Shown here: positions 9,694 to 18,427 of the stretch, piece after piece
How the letters are laid out: every line of letters begins with the position of its first letter
How positions within the stretch are numbered: the stretch's first letter is position 1
Source of the DNA: Microcystis panniformis FACHB-1757
GTDB taxonomy: Bacteria; Cyanobacteriota; Cyanobacteriia; Cyanobacteriales; Microcystaceae
Length of the DNA stretch: 64,000 nucleotides
Direction: 5' to 3'
Assembly (NCBI RefSeq): GCF_001264245.1
Contig: NZ_CP011339.1
Coordinates: 2,604,001-2,668,000, forward strand
Translations under genes and position numbers: made by a program
Notes under the pieces: model-generated
Told to the model about the DNA's origin: nothing
Seen by the model: only the letters and a program-made list of their open reading frames with translations
The model's database searches: none

Positions 9694-9800
9694 ATGACCT
9701 ACCCTAAACGCCTGATCGAAGTTGACCTACCCATTAAGGGAATTTCTGCCCATGCGCGGCGGTAAAAATCGATTCGTCATGGGCATATTTCTACACTTCA
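9694..9800 (+). pseudogene. 5' remnant of a DUF1156 DNA methyltransferase gene
   Basis: Thirteen bases after the ATPase gene an ATG opens a frame reading MTYPKRLIEVDLPIKGISAH, ARR, stop (TAA 9763-9765), then KSIRHGHISTLH. This matches the conserved start of DUF1156-containing methyltransferases (KRLIEVDLPIKxISxHARREKSIRHGHISTLHxWWARRP). The TAA stands where GAA (Glu) is expected. Homology ends near 9800, so the gene is a short remnant. It indicates that the ATPase gene once belonged to a larger cluster of methyltransferase and defence genes. Confidence 0.6.
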
Positions 9801-9892
9801 TAGCGCAGCTTGACGGTGGGAGTATGTCAATGAATTTGCCAAGCAAACTGATCACTGTTCACTGAAAAAAGCTGCGCCGCTGCCGGTTCAAA

Positions 9893-11539
9893 TTAACCGA
9901 AGTGAGGCATAAGAGTCAAAACTCCCAAGTCTAAATCTTTACTATTGATCGATTTTGCCTCGTAGAGGGCTAACATATCGTTTAATTGGGGATTACCGCA
10001 GGAGGAACCAGTTACACCCATAGCAATAATCAAACCACAATAACCCTCGGTATTTTTGATGCGTTTTTGCCAATTGCGGCGCGCGGTACGGTGGTCGGGA
10101 TCATCTTGCTCGAATTCCCCAAATAGATAAAGATCACCGTTAGCCATTTTCAGAATCCCCAGATCATAACGGGTATCTTCGAGGGGATCTTCGCCGGGGT
10201 TAAAACCAATAGCCTCCAAACCGCCAGCTTGTTCGATTTTTTCGATCAGTTCCTTGGCTTTCGGTCGGGAGGTCTGGATCATGACCACGGGGAAACCCTC
10301 CCCTTTTGTGGGTACGGATTGGGGTTGATAATGGATTTTCGGACGACTGCGAATTTTATCTAATAATTGCCAGGGAACCATTCCCAGACTCAGATGTGCA
10401 TTATCGGGGACTAGATTTTCCTTGAGTACGGATTCTTCCTCATCATCCTCATCATCCTCATCGTCGTCCTCCTCCTCTAAGAGTTGCATAAATTCCGCAC
10501 ATAGATCGGGCATCGTGGCCACCGTCACGGCCACGGTTTCCCCTTTTGCTTGTTCGGGATCGAGGGGAATGCGAAAACGACGCTGTAATTCTCCGATCGG
10601 TTCTTCGGATAAAGCGGATTGATTGCCTTTAAAAAAGCGCAACAGAGCCATTAAAGCTAAATATACCGTGATTGCTTCTTCTTCATCCAAATAGGGGCGA
10701 ATACCTTCGTAGGGATGCACGCTGCCGAAAACTGGATGGATCTGGGAAGGGGGAGCCGAGGCCAGATCGTAGTCATCCTCATCATCGTCCTCATCATCAT
10801 CGGCCAATTCGTAGCTTAAAAACCAGCAATCTTGGGAAAGAAAGGCTTTTTCTAATCTTTCCATCGATTTTTCTTCTAAAGCGGACTGGCGGAATTGTTT
10901 GAGGGATGCTAGGGAACGATAGAGAATGACTCCGTATTCCCGACCGAGCATTCCCATGACACAGGCGTAAAGATGCGGGAAATCGGGGCGATCGAGCTTA
11001 ATTTCCAAAATATCGTAATCAGCTAAACAGGACCAGGGTTCAGCTTTCCAAATTTCGTGAGCGGTTTTCACTAAAACGGACTGCCAAGCGGGAGGAATTG
11101 CTGGGGGGCGGTTATTTTGGAATTCGTCGAATCCACGAAAGAGATCATCGATCAGGGGCAAATTGGGGACATAATCGATGGTGATATCGAGATCTTGCAG
11201 TACCCCGCGCAGAAAAAACTGTGTTTCTCGATCACGGACGATAATTTTTTTCGGTCTAGCTGGCCGGGCGGGACTTTGCGGCGTTTCGATGGCACGGATT
11301 AAGGTTCTCACCATGGCCTCGGGCCCGGTTTCGGGGGAAACTACTTCCATAGAGCGTACACAGCCCTCGCTACCATCCACCCAGATCACGCACTCGCCAC
11401 CGCTTTCTTGATTTGGTTCTAGGGTAGCCCGGGGCATTCTCTCGGATAAGGATAAAGCACGACGATCTCCTTCCCAAACACTGGGAATTTGTGGGATTTT
11501 TTTGAGGCGGCTTTGGGTGGTCCGGGGCAGAAGATTCAT
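9893..11539 (-). CDS. Conserved cyanobacterial protein of unknown function with acidic tracts
   Basis: This 548-residue soluble protein has no membrane segment or signal peptide. Two Asp/Glu runs stand out (ADDDEDDDEDDYD near residue 248 and EEEDDDEDDEDDEEES near 357). Recognisable blocks include KKIIVRDRETQFFLRGVLQD early and YDLGILKMANGDLYLFGEFE late. The first half may correspond to a DUF6930-type domain and the C-terminal half to a second uncharacterised domain, but that is from memory only. It is monocistronic and lies between the decayed defence island and the sat operon. No catalytic motif was identified. The length and absence of frameshifts argue that it is a functional gene. Confidence 0.75.
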   Translation of the reverse strand: MNLLPRTTQSRLKKIPQIPSVWEGDRRALSLSERMPRATLEPNQESGGECVIWVDGSEGCVRSMEVVSPETGPEAMVRTLIRAIETPQSPARPARPKKIIVRDRETQFFLRGVLQDLDITIDYVPNLPLIDDLFRGFDEFQNNRPPAIPPAWQSVLVKTAHEIWKAEPWSCLADYDILEIKLDRPDFPHLYACVMGMLGREYGVILYRSLASLKQFRQSALEEKSMERLEKAFLSQDCWFLSYELADDDEDDDEDDYDLASAPPSQIHPVFGSVHPYEGIRPYLDEEEAITVYLALMALLRFFKGNQSALSEEPIGELQRRFRIPLDPEQAKGETVAVTVATMPDLCAEFMQLLEEEDDDEDDEDDEEESVLKENLVPDNAHLSLGMVPWQLLDKIRSRPKIHYQPQSVPTKGEGFPVVMIQTSRPKAKELIEKIEQAGGLEAIGFNPGEDPLEDTRYDLGILKMANGDLYLFGEFEQDDPDHRTARRNWQKRIKNTEGYCGLIIAMGVTGSSCGNPQLNDMLALYEAKSINSKDLDLGVLTLMPHFG

Positions 11540-11614
11540 CGGGAAATTTAGGGGTAGCTGTGTTAGAATTTTAACCTTTTCTTTTCAAGGATTCCATAGA
11601 ATCATTCTATCGAT

Positions 11615-13690
11615 TTAGTCGATAACTTGATAAATAAACCGGAAACCTGACCAAGTTCCCAGATCAAAGGCGTATTCATCAATGACACTGCCAGAATTAT
11701 CCATTTTTAGACCTAAATCTAATTTTAGATCGCTCCAGAAAGCTCTGGCTATTTCTAGGGGGTTAGTCAGGGTGAGCAGTTGGGTTGCTTCTCCCTTGAG
11801 GCTTTGAGTGGCATTGAGAAGGGTCAAGGTGTTCGGGAAAGGATGGCGACTGAGGATCAGTATATTCTCTCTGATGCCCTTGGGTTGACTAATTTTCCAA
11901 TGCCCTTGGCCGGAATTGGGGATGGTGGCCTTGGTTTTGGCCGCCACGACAAAGGGGGCTAATGGGCTAGAATTGGTGAAATTATCGGGGTTTTCTGGAC
12001 GGGAACAGTATAAAAGCGGTTGGCAATCGCTGTTGAGGACAAGGATCATTGCGTAGAGGGGTTGTTCTTCTTGATTTTCGATTTGATAGCGAATTTCTGT
12101 CCCGACGGGCAGAATTAAGTCATTTTTAGCGGTATTAATCCCCTTGCTACCCGCAATTTTTTGGGTTTGTACCGTCGAGATATAGGTTTGATCGAGGCTT
12201 TCCAGGGTGACAATGACGGCTAAACCGGAGGATTCTTGATTGATCAACAAGTGCCACAATTTGCAGGCCAGCAGGGTTTCTAGTTGGGATTGCAGTCGTT
12301 TGATCCCCGATTTAATGGCTTCGTTGGCCGCCCCTAAACTACCGATAATTAGGGAGCCATTGGCAGATAATAACTGATAATTGCCAGTTTCTTCGCCACC
12401 AACTCGACTTAAGAGACAATCTACCGTTTGTTCACCAATGTTAACCACGGCGGCCACATCGGGCAAACCGGCAAAGGTACTGGTGGCATCTACCCGTTCA
12501 ATTCGGGTTAAGTTACTATCCAAACCGACGATTAAGCCGATTTGACTGGGAAAAACCCGCAATTTTTCCTGTAGAATCTGTCCTATTTCTAGGGAAGCAG
12601 CCGGGGATAATAATTGCGCTTTGGCTTTTAAACCCTGACGGGAGAGAATTTGTAGGCTGATTTCCTCCCCAGTCGCCCCAATAAAGCTCAAACAGGAGTT
12701 AATTCCGTAATTTTCTAGGATTTCTAAGGGCAGGCCGACCAGATTGACTTCTAGGGTGCGTTCATCAATAAGATTTGTAACAATTGCTGCGCCCCCCCTT
12801 GACGTTTCTGACGTTGTATGATAAGGCGGCGCAGAATTATTTTTTTGATTACTGGTTAGGATTGCCGGCTGCTGTTGTTCACTGCTGTGACTAGCGACAA
12901 GATTACGGAGATGGGGAAAAGCGATCGCAATTGTCGGACTGGGGCAAGCTTGCCAGAGATACTGGGTGAGATCATAGGTGAATAAGCCAGCATTGGGGCT
13001 ATTGCCGCTCAATTCCAGGGCGATTTGCTCCGGTTTAGCGGCGGCGAGAATAACGCCGTTACTAGGCTTATTTTTGAGGTTAAAACGGGTTTTAATATCG
13101 GTAGCGAAAGTTAATTCGGCGGGGTTAAGATCAGTAAGGCTTTCGGGATAGGAACGAACGCGAAGATTACCGAGATAGGGCTGAGGTTGGGGGAGATGAC
13201 TACTATCAAAAATCAAGCTAAACTTATCCGTAGCTAGACAGCGAGCCATCAGCAGGATATTTTCCTTAATTAAGGCATTTTCTGCCCCATGAGCAGTAAT
13301 AAAAACCTCTTTTCGGTCCCCAACACTGCCATAACCGCTAAAGTGAAAAATTACCACATCCCCCGCCCTGGCTTGGGCGATCAGGTGTTCTAAAAAAGCC
13401 GCTTCGATCGCTTCTCGACTGGCTTTTTGTCCCGTTAAAGTTACTATATCAGCATCCTGAAAACCAAAACGATAACGGAGAAGGTCTTTTTGTAACTCCA
13501 CATCGGTAAGACAACCGGGCAGCGGCGGAATATTCACCCCATACTGGTCAATACCGACTAAAAGAGCCAATTTTCGGGGATTAGGGGCGGCGAGAGCAGC
13601 CAAATGACGGTTAAGGGTTCCTTGACTAATCGCCAAAGTCAGCAACCCCCAACCTGTCTGCTGGATCAATTCTCGCCTAGTTATGTTCAT
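11615..13690 (-). CDS. Pseudo-orthocaspase (Tyr-Ser variant p20) with DUF4384 domain
   Basis: This 691-residue protein has a twin-arginine-like N-terminus (TRRELIQQTGWGLLTLAIS), followed by a caspase p20 fold from residue 39 (KLALLVGIDQYG, PLPGCLTDVELQKDLL). The catalytic His position reads FHFSGYGS (Tyr120 for His) and the catalytic Cys position reads FDSSHLP (Ser164 for Cys), so both dyad residues are replaced. Such YS pseudo-orthocaspases are described in oxygenic phototrophs. The C-terminal third has the DUF4384 pattern (LILPVGTEIRYQIENQEEQ, LYAMILVLNSDCQPLLY). Its ATG overlaps the stop of sat by four bases (ATGA), so it should be co-translated with ATP sulfurylase. It is probably non-proteolytic and exported or thylakoid-lumenal; the function is unknown. 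Confidence 0.88.
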   Translation of the reverse strand: MNITRRELIQQTGWGLLTLAISQGTLNRHLAALAAPNPRKLALLVGIDQYGVNIPPLPGCLTDVELQKDLLRYRFGFQDADIVTLTGQKASREAIEAAFLEHLIAQARAGDVVIFHFSGYGSVGDRKEVFITAHGAENALIKENILLMARCLATDKFSLIFDSSHLPQPQPYLGNLRVRSYPESLTDLNPAELTFATDIKTRFNLKNKPSNGVILAAAKPEQIALELSGNSPNAGLFTYDLTQYLWQACPSPTIAIAFPHLRNLVASHSSEQQQPAILTSNQKNNSAPPYHTTSETSRGGAAIVTNLIDERTLEVNLVGLPLEILENYGINSCLSFIGATGEEISLQILSRQGLKAKAQLLSPAASLEIGQILQEKLRVFPSQIGLIVGLDSNLTRIERVDATSTFAGLPDVAAVVNIGEQTVDCLLSRVGGEETGNYQLLSANGSLIIGSLGAANEAIKSGIKRLQSQLETLLACKLWHLLINQESSGLAVIVTLESLDQTYISTVQTQKIAGSKGINTAKNDLILPVGTEIRYQIENQEEQPLYAMILVLNSDCQPLLYCSRPENPDNFTNSSPLAPFVVAAKTKATIPNSGQGHWKISQPKGIRENILILSRHPFPNTLTLLNATQSLKGEATQLLTLTNPLEIARAFWSDLKLDLGLKMDNSGSVIDEYAFDLGTWSGFRFIYQVID

Positions 13691-14856
13691 GACTCTCGCA
13701 TGGCCCGGATTAATTCGGCAGCCACTTCCGGACGGGAAAATTCTGGAGGTGGTAATTCTCCTTTACGCAGCAGTTCCCGGACTTTTGTTCCCGAAAGGTG
13801 TATTCTTTCTTCCGGTAAACTGGGGCTAGTTTTGGTGGTTGCCATTCCCGAAGTGCGGGTGCAGTAGAAAGCGTGTTCAAACTTCATCGGCACGATTCCC
13901 AATTCCCCCGGCTCGAACTCATCAAAGATATACTGGGCATCGTAGGTTCCGTAGTAGTCGCCGACTCCGGCATGGTCACGACCGACGATAAAATGGGTAC
14001 AACCGTAGTTTTTACGGATAATAGCGTGGAAAATTGCTTCCCGGGGGCCGGCATAACGCATAGCTGAGGGGTTGATAGCTAGAATAACGCGATCTTGGGG
14101 GAAGTATTTATCCATCATGATCTCATAGCAACGCATCCGCACATCGGCCGGCACATCATCGCTTTTGGTAGCGCCGACAAGAGGATGCAAGAATAAACCA
14201 TCTACCACTTCTAGGGCGCATTTTTGAATGTATTCGTGGGCCCGGTGGATGGGATTACGGGTTTGGAAACCGACAATTGTTTTCCAAGCTTTTTCGTGGA
14301 ACATCTTGCGCGATTGCAGAGGATCGATCTGATATTTGGGAAACTGAGGATGAGGATCACGCTGAAGTAACCAAATTGGACCCGCGAGGTTAATTTCTCC
14401 CTGTTCGTAGAGGACTTTTACCCCGGGGTGTTTCTGGTCGTCGGTACGATAGACGTTAACTGCTTCGTGGGCCTTATTATAACGGTATTTTTGGGTTAGT
14501 TCCAGGACTCCGACAAAGTTGCCTTCGCTGTCATCTAAACGAATCCAGTTGCCTTCTTTGAGGGGATCCGCCACTTCTTCCCTAACGGAAAGAGTCACGG
14601 GAATTGCCCAGGGTAAACCATTGATTAGACGCATATCATCGACGACTTTTTCGTAGTCGTCCTGTTCCATAAAGCCTTTAAGGGGACTGAAACCACCAAT
14701 AGCAATCATAACTAAATCCGAGAGCGATCGTTCATCTAGGGAAACTCGCGGTAGTTTTTCAGCTAGGGCCAGAAATTCAGCTTTTTCGGCAGCGGTAGCA
14801 ATACGATTAATTAATTGCCCACCGTGGGGCGCGATTCCTTCGGTCAGTACAGTCAT
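13687..14856 (-). CDS. sat: Sulfate adenylyltransferase (ATP sulfurylase)
   Basis: This 389-residue enzyme makes adenosine 5'-phosphosulfate from sulfate and ATP, the first step of sulfate assimilation. Diagnostic motifs are QTRNPIHRAHEY (the HxxH nucleotide site), INPSAMRYAGPREA and GRDHAGVGDYYGTYDAQ. The length fits bacterial homomeric Sat. It is the first gene of a two-gene unit with the pseudo-orthocaspase (4-bp ATGA overlap). Its natural promoter region is occupied by an IsrB element whose end lies immediately before the ATG. Transcription may therefore come through or from that element. Confidence 0.97.
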   Translation of the reverse strand: MTVLTEGIAPHGGQLINRIATAAEKAEFLALAEKLPRVSLDERSLSDLVMIAIGGFSPLKGFMEQDDYEKVVDDMRLINGLPWAIPVTLSVREEVADPLKEGNWIRLDDSEGNFVGVLELTQKYRYNKAHEAVNVYRTDDQKHPGVKVLYEQGEINLAGPIWLLQRDPHPQFPKYQIDPLQSRKMFHEKAWKTIVGFQTRNPIHRAHEYIQKCALEVVDGLFLHPLVGATKSDDVPADVRMRCYEIMMDKYFPQDRVILAINPSAMRYAGPREAIFHAIIRKNYGCTHFIVGRDHAGVGDYYGTYDAQYIFDEFEPGELGIVPMKFEHAFYCTRTSGMATTKTSPSLPEERIHLSGTKVRELLRKGELPPPEFSRPEVAAELIRAMRES

Positions 14857-14915
14857 CGAAAAATTGGGTCTGAAACCCCGCCCTTTAGCGATAACGGAGG
14901 GCGGCTTTATATAAG
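14857..14915 (-). other. Right-end region of the IsrB element, abutting sat
   Basis: Between the isrB stop and the sat ATG lies a hairpin with arms CCGCCCT and AGGGCGG (about 14877-14903). On the minus strand GGGGTTTCAGACCC and AATTTTTCGATGA follow, the last overlapping the sat start. The same end sequence, GACCCAATTTTTCGATGA, precedes the glycosyltransferase gene at 52820. It most likely marks the terminal structure of an IS200/IS605-type element. Confidence 0.55.
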
Positions 14916-16013
14916 TTAGCGAGAAACAATTAAACCGTTAGAACGACGGATTAACTGAATCTTGCTAACAGCTATCTGTCCCAATCGTTTCCAACTGGTA
15001 TCGCTTACAGATAGCTGTTTTTCGGTATCTCCACTAACATAACCAATTCCTTTGGGAGAAGAAACTAAATCTCCTTTACGGAACCCATGTCTTGTGGTAG
15101 AGCCACCATATTTACGTCGTTTACCACCTTTAGAAAAAACCATCAGGTGAAGTTGACGACGACTAATAGGAGGACGTTTGATGACAGCAAAGGGAGCGTT
15201 TGTTACTTTAACAGAACCCTTCCAATCATATCCATGTCCATTATAATTGTGAAATTGCCAATAATCTAAAAATTGAAAACAGGCAAGAGCAATGCCATCG
15301 TTAGCATGGCTTTCGGGTGATTGTTCTGCTTTATTTTTGGACTTTTCTAGTCCCAAATGTTTTCTGAGATTAGAGGTTTGCCAACCAAAGCGAGTATGGA
15401 CTGTTGCCAATTGAGATAGTTGCTCAATAGCCCATTTTTGTCCAACCATAACCGACGAGAAACCTTTTCCAGACTTAGCCCCTTTTCTACCGGAAGTTAA
15501 ATCAATATCGGCTTTGACATACTCAAAGTAAATGTCAGTAATTGGATAGATTTTGGTTAGTTCGGAAACGACTCGAAGTTCAAGTTGACGATTAGCTCTG
15601 ATTGAGGGGGCTAATTTTCCTTGTTTTCTATTTGAAAATCGTTTTTGTCGATGCGCTCTTAGATTAAAAGGAAGTTGACGGTTAATCCGTCTTCCTCTAC
15701 GTCCTTTTCGCATTAACCGTCTATTGTCCATGCGCTCTCTTACTCGTTTAAAAGGAAGTTCTAAGTGAGCCTTCCAAAGAGTAAAAAGAGAGGATTGAAC
15801 GCCAATTCCCGAAAATAATTTACCCGGGTCAATACCAATGGCAATCGGTTGGGTTTTGTTATCGGAAGGTTCATCGGTTAGCTGGACATAGAAAATATCT
15901 AAGTCGTTGAATTTGCCGATAGCTTTTCCTTCCTTAATCCACCGTCTGGCCCGACTGGGTTTGGTAGGCATTAACGGTTTTCCGTCTTTTGAGATAACAG
16001 GAACTCTTGCCAT
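14916..16013 (-). CDS. isrB: IsrB: HNH-less IscB-like RNA-guided nickase of an IS200/IS605-type element
   Basis: This 365-residue protein begins with the PLMP domain (ISKDGKPLMPTKPSRARRW), followed by RuvC-I GIDPGKLFSGIG (Asp62), the Arg-rich bridge helix (RRLMRKGRRGRRINRQ), RuvC-II IYFEYVKAD and RuvC-III SHANDGIALACF. No HNH motif (CxxC with His-rich core) interrupts the RuvC domain, so it is the shorter IsrB type rather than IscB. IsrB proteins nick DNA guided by an RNA encoded just upstream of the gene. No TnpA transposase is in the element, so mobility would need help in trans. The start ATG at 16013 follows AAGGATTATCTCC, an acceptable ribosome-binding site. Confidence 0.85.
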   Translation of the reverse strand: MARVPVISKDGKPLMPTKPSRARRWIKEGKAIGKFNDLDIFYVQLTDEPSDNKTQPIAIGIDPGKLFSGIGVQSSLFTLWKAHLELPFKRVRERMDNRRLMRKGRRGRRINRQLPFNLRAHRQKRFSNRKQGKLAPSIRANRQLELRVVSELTKIYPITDIYFEYVKADIDLTSGRKGAKSGKGFSSVMVGQKWAIEQLSQLATVHTRFGWQTSNLRKHLGLEKSKNKAEQSPESHANDGIALACFQFLDYWQFHNYNGHGYDWKGSVKVTNAPFAVIKRPPISRRQLHLMVFSKGGKRRKYGGSTTRHGFRKGDLVSSPKGIGYVSGDTEKQLSVSDTSWKRLGQIAVSKIQLIRRSNGLIVSR

Positions 16014-16245
16014 GGAGATAATCCTTAAGAGTGAAGTTAATGTCCCTTACCGCAACACAATCAAGATGTCTTGTCTAACAACGCTTTACCAATAAAGCTG
16101 AGAGGGAATCCGAACTAGGGAAGTATTCGGAGGTCTGTACCAGATTGTGTCTCGATGCGGTAGTCTCTACTTGCGTCGCCTAAATTGGTTTAGGCAAGCT
16201 CCGTCCCTTTTAGGGCGGGGTTAGTGACAAAAATTTCTTTACATT
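16014..16245 (-). ncRNA. Putative omega (HEARO) guide RNA of IsrB
   Basis: About 210 bp upstream of isrB are non-coding and rich in pairable segments. On the minus strand these include GCCCTAAAAGGGAC (16207-16220), GCCTAAACCAATTTAGGC (palindromic stem) and GACGCAAGTAGAGACTACCGC. This position and architecture match the HEARO/omega RNA that accompanies IscB and IsrB. In that family the guide is the 5' end of the RNA and comes from DNA flanking the element, here expected around 16226-16245. The exact 5' end is not established. Confidence 0.6.
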
Positions 16246-16359
16246 GTCACGGTTGATCCTATCAGAAGTTGGTTAACCATTAATCAAGGGGTTGGGACTA
16301 GCGATGATTTTCCAGTTGGAACAGTTTACAATAAGATTTGTAAAAATTTATAAATAATT

Positions 16360-17064
16360 ATGAGCGAAAAAGTTGTCCTGATTGTCGGTGCTACGGGGGG
16401 TATCGGTGCCACTTTAGCGGGTAAACTAGCTGTTAATGGTCATAAACTCGTATTAGCGGCGAGAAATGCCGATAATTTATCTAATTTAGCTGGTGAGTTG
16501 TCTTGTCCTTCTTTAATTGTACCGACGGATATCACCAATCCGACTCAGGTGGAAACTTTGATGGCAAAAATTGTCTCCCATTACGGCCGGTTGGATGTGT
16601 TGGTTAATGCGGCCGGAGCCGGTGTGATGAAACAATATAATAAAATCACGCCGGAAGATTTAGATAAAATGCTCGACCTCAATCTCAAGGGGAGTTTTTA
16701 TACCTGTCAGGCTGCGGCTAATGTGATGAAGGAAAATAAAGCTGGTCATATCTGTAATGTGGTGGGAATTTTGGGTAAGCATTCTATGGCTATGGCTGCC
16801 GCTTATTGTGCTTCTAAGTACGGGGTGGTGGGTTTTAGTAAATGTTTGGCCGATGAGTTAAAACGCTATGGTATTAAAATGACTTTATTCTATTTTGGTG
16901 GTGTCGATACTCCTTTTTGGGATCAGGTGAGCTTAAAAGTTGATCGCACTAAAATGTTAACCGCTCAAACCGCCGCCGATGCTATCTATTTTGCCATGAA
17001 TGCTGAACCCCAAGCCGTCCCCATGGAAATTAATATTCAACCCGATAGTCATCTCTTTTTTTAG
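16360..17064 (+). CDS. Short-chain dehydrogenase/reductase, NAD(P)-dependent
   Basis: This 234-residue Rossmann protein has the cofactor loop GATGGIGA at residues 8-15, the NAAGAG motif, an Asn in DLNLKGSFY, a catalytic Ser region (VVGILGKHSMAMAA) and the catalytic pair Tyr-x3-Lys in YCASKYG. It is a classical SDR of minimal length. The substrate is not predictable. It is cytosolic. The gene stands alone between the IsrB element and a tandem repeat tract. Confidence 0.9.
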   Translation: MSEKVVLIVGATGGIGATLAGKLAVNGHKLVLAARNADNLSNLAGELSCPSLIVPTDITNPTQVETLMAKIVSHYGRLDVLVNAAGAGVMKQYNKITPEDLDKMLDLNLKGSFYTCQAAANVMKENKAGHICNVVGILGKHSMAMAAAYCASKYGVVGFSKCLADELKRYGIKMTLFYFGGVDTPFWDQVSLKVDRTKMLTAQTAADAIYFAMNAEPQAVPMEINIQPDSHLFF

Positions 17065-17149
17065 TCCTCAGGAGTCAGGAGTTGAGAGTTGGGGTTGTAG
17101 GGAGTTGGGGTTTTGGGGTATTAGTTGAAATTACCCTATCTCCTCACTC

Positions 17150-17266
17150 CCCCATTTCCCCATTTCCCCATTTCCCCATTTCCCCATTTCCCCATTTCCC
17201 CATTTCCCCATTTCCCCATTTCCCCATTTCCCCATTTCCCCATTTCCCCATTTCCCCATTTCCCAC
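17150..17266. repeat. 8-bp tandem repeat (CCCCATTT)n
   Basis: Roughly 14 perfect copies of the octamer CCCCATTT follow the SDR gene. The array is preceded by the GTCAGGAGTTGAGAGTTGGGG type of dispersed repeat and followed by an ATAATTC run (17267-17298). Open frames through the array are artefacts of the repeat. Related arrays occur at 21.5, 34.8 and 63.5 kb. Confidence 0.9.
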
Positions 17267-17328
17267 TTCATAATTCATAATTCATAATTCATAATTCCTA
17301 ACACTCAACCACTTTTTTGACTTTATCT

Positions 17329-18414
17329 ATGTTTATTGATCATATTCATTTTTATGTAGAATCGGCCAAAAAATGGCGAGATTGGTTTGTGCGGGTGATG
17401 GATTTTCAGGCGATCGCAAGTTTAGTTAATCTCCACACGCACACGGAAATAGTTGGCAATGGCATCCAAAAAGATAAAAATAAACAGATTATTTTTATCT
17501 TATCTTCTCCCTTAAATTCCCTTAGTCCCGTGGCGGAATTTTTAAGTAAATATCCTGAAGGGGTGGCGGATGTGGCTTTTCAAGTGGAGGATTTAGACGC
17601 TTTAGCTAGGAGAATTAAACTGGATATTTTTATTCAGGAAACTGTTTTGGCTAGGGGTAAGATAAAAAGCTGTCAAATCTCTAGCATTGCTAATCTCAAA
17701 CATACATTAATTGAAAGACAGGGAATCACGCCAATTTTAGCCGATCCTAATCTGATTGAGTATGATAGTAAGGAACAATATAATCAGGATATTCTGGCAA
17801 TTGATCATTTAGTTTTAAATGTGTTTCAGGGGAATTTAGAGTTAACATCCAATTGGTATGAGGAAAATTTAGGCTTTAAAAAACGGCAAGTTTTTACTAT
17901 TAAAACGGAGCGTTCTGGTCTTTATTCGCAGGTACTTGTTCACCCTGAAACCGAATTAAAGTTACCAATTAATGAGCCAGATAGTAACAGTTCTCAAATT
18001 CAAGAATTTTTAGATATTAATCAAAAATCTGGTATTCAACACATTGCTTTAAAAACAGAAAACATTGTAAACTTAACTCAAAAATTAAGAGAAAAAAAGG
18101 TAGAATTTTTATCAGTTCCCGACAGTTATTATCGACAAATTAACTATCAAAAAAAAGATTTTAATATTGCTGATTGGGAATGGTCAGAAATTAAAAAAAA
18201 TGAAATTCTCATTGACTTTGAACAAAATAGTCATTCCCTCCAGGAAAAGCCAACTTTACTGCAAATTTTCACTAAACCAATTTTTTCTCAGCCAACTTTC
18301 TTTTTTGAATTAATCGAGCGACGTCATGCCGCTAGAGGTTTTGGAGAAGGCAACTTCCGGGCTTTATTTGAAGCGATCGAACGGGAACAAATACAGCGAG
18401 GAACTTTAGATTAG
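17329..18414 (+). CDS. hppD: 4-hydroxyphenylpyruvate dioxygenase
   Basis: This protein of about 361 residues converts 4-hydroxyphenylpyruvate to homogentisate, the entry to tocopherol and plastoquinone-type quinone synthesis. It has two VOC (glyoxalase-like) halves. Iron ligands are expected at His of AIDHLVLNV, His of GIQHIALKT and Glu of TFFFELIERR. The C-terminal signature GFGEGNFRALFEAIE is diagnostic of HPPD. I chose the ATG at 17329 (MFIDHIHFYV) because the alternative upstream start is a TTG at 17317 adding only four residues. The sequence is AT-rich with many AAA/TTT codons relative to its neighbours. Confidence 0.9.
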   Translation: MFIDHIHFYVESAKKWRDWFVRVMDFQAIASLVNLHTHTEIVGNGIQKDKNKQIIFILSSPLNSLSPVAEFLSKYPEGVADVAFQVEDLDALARRIKLDIFIQETVLARGKIKSCQISSIANLKHTLIERQGITPILADPNLIEYDSKEQYNQDILAIDHLVLNVFQGNLELTSNWYEENLGFKKRQVFTIKTERSGLYSQVLVHPETELKLPINEPDSNSSQIQEFLDINQKSGIQHIALKTENIVNLTQKLREKKVEFLSVPDSYYRQINYQKKDFNIADWEWSEIKKNEILIDFEQNSHSLQEKPTLLQIFTKPIFSQPTFFFELIERRHAARGFGEGNFRALFEAIEREQIQRGTLD

Positions 18415-18427
18415 AATCAGAAAAGCG

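Noticed and set aside
17150..17266. CRISPR array candidate
   Set aside because: The octamer repeats are contiguous with no unique spacers. The other repeat tracts (26.4, 34.8, 63.6 kb) are likewise simple tandem arrays.
17082..17273. Open frame through the CCCCATTT array
   Set aside because: The translation is a pure repeat (PHFPISPF), has no independent start signal and exists only because the octamer lacks stops in that frame.
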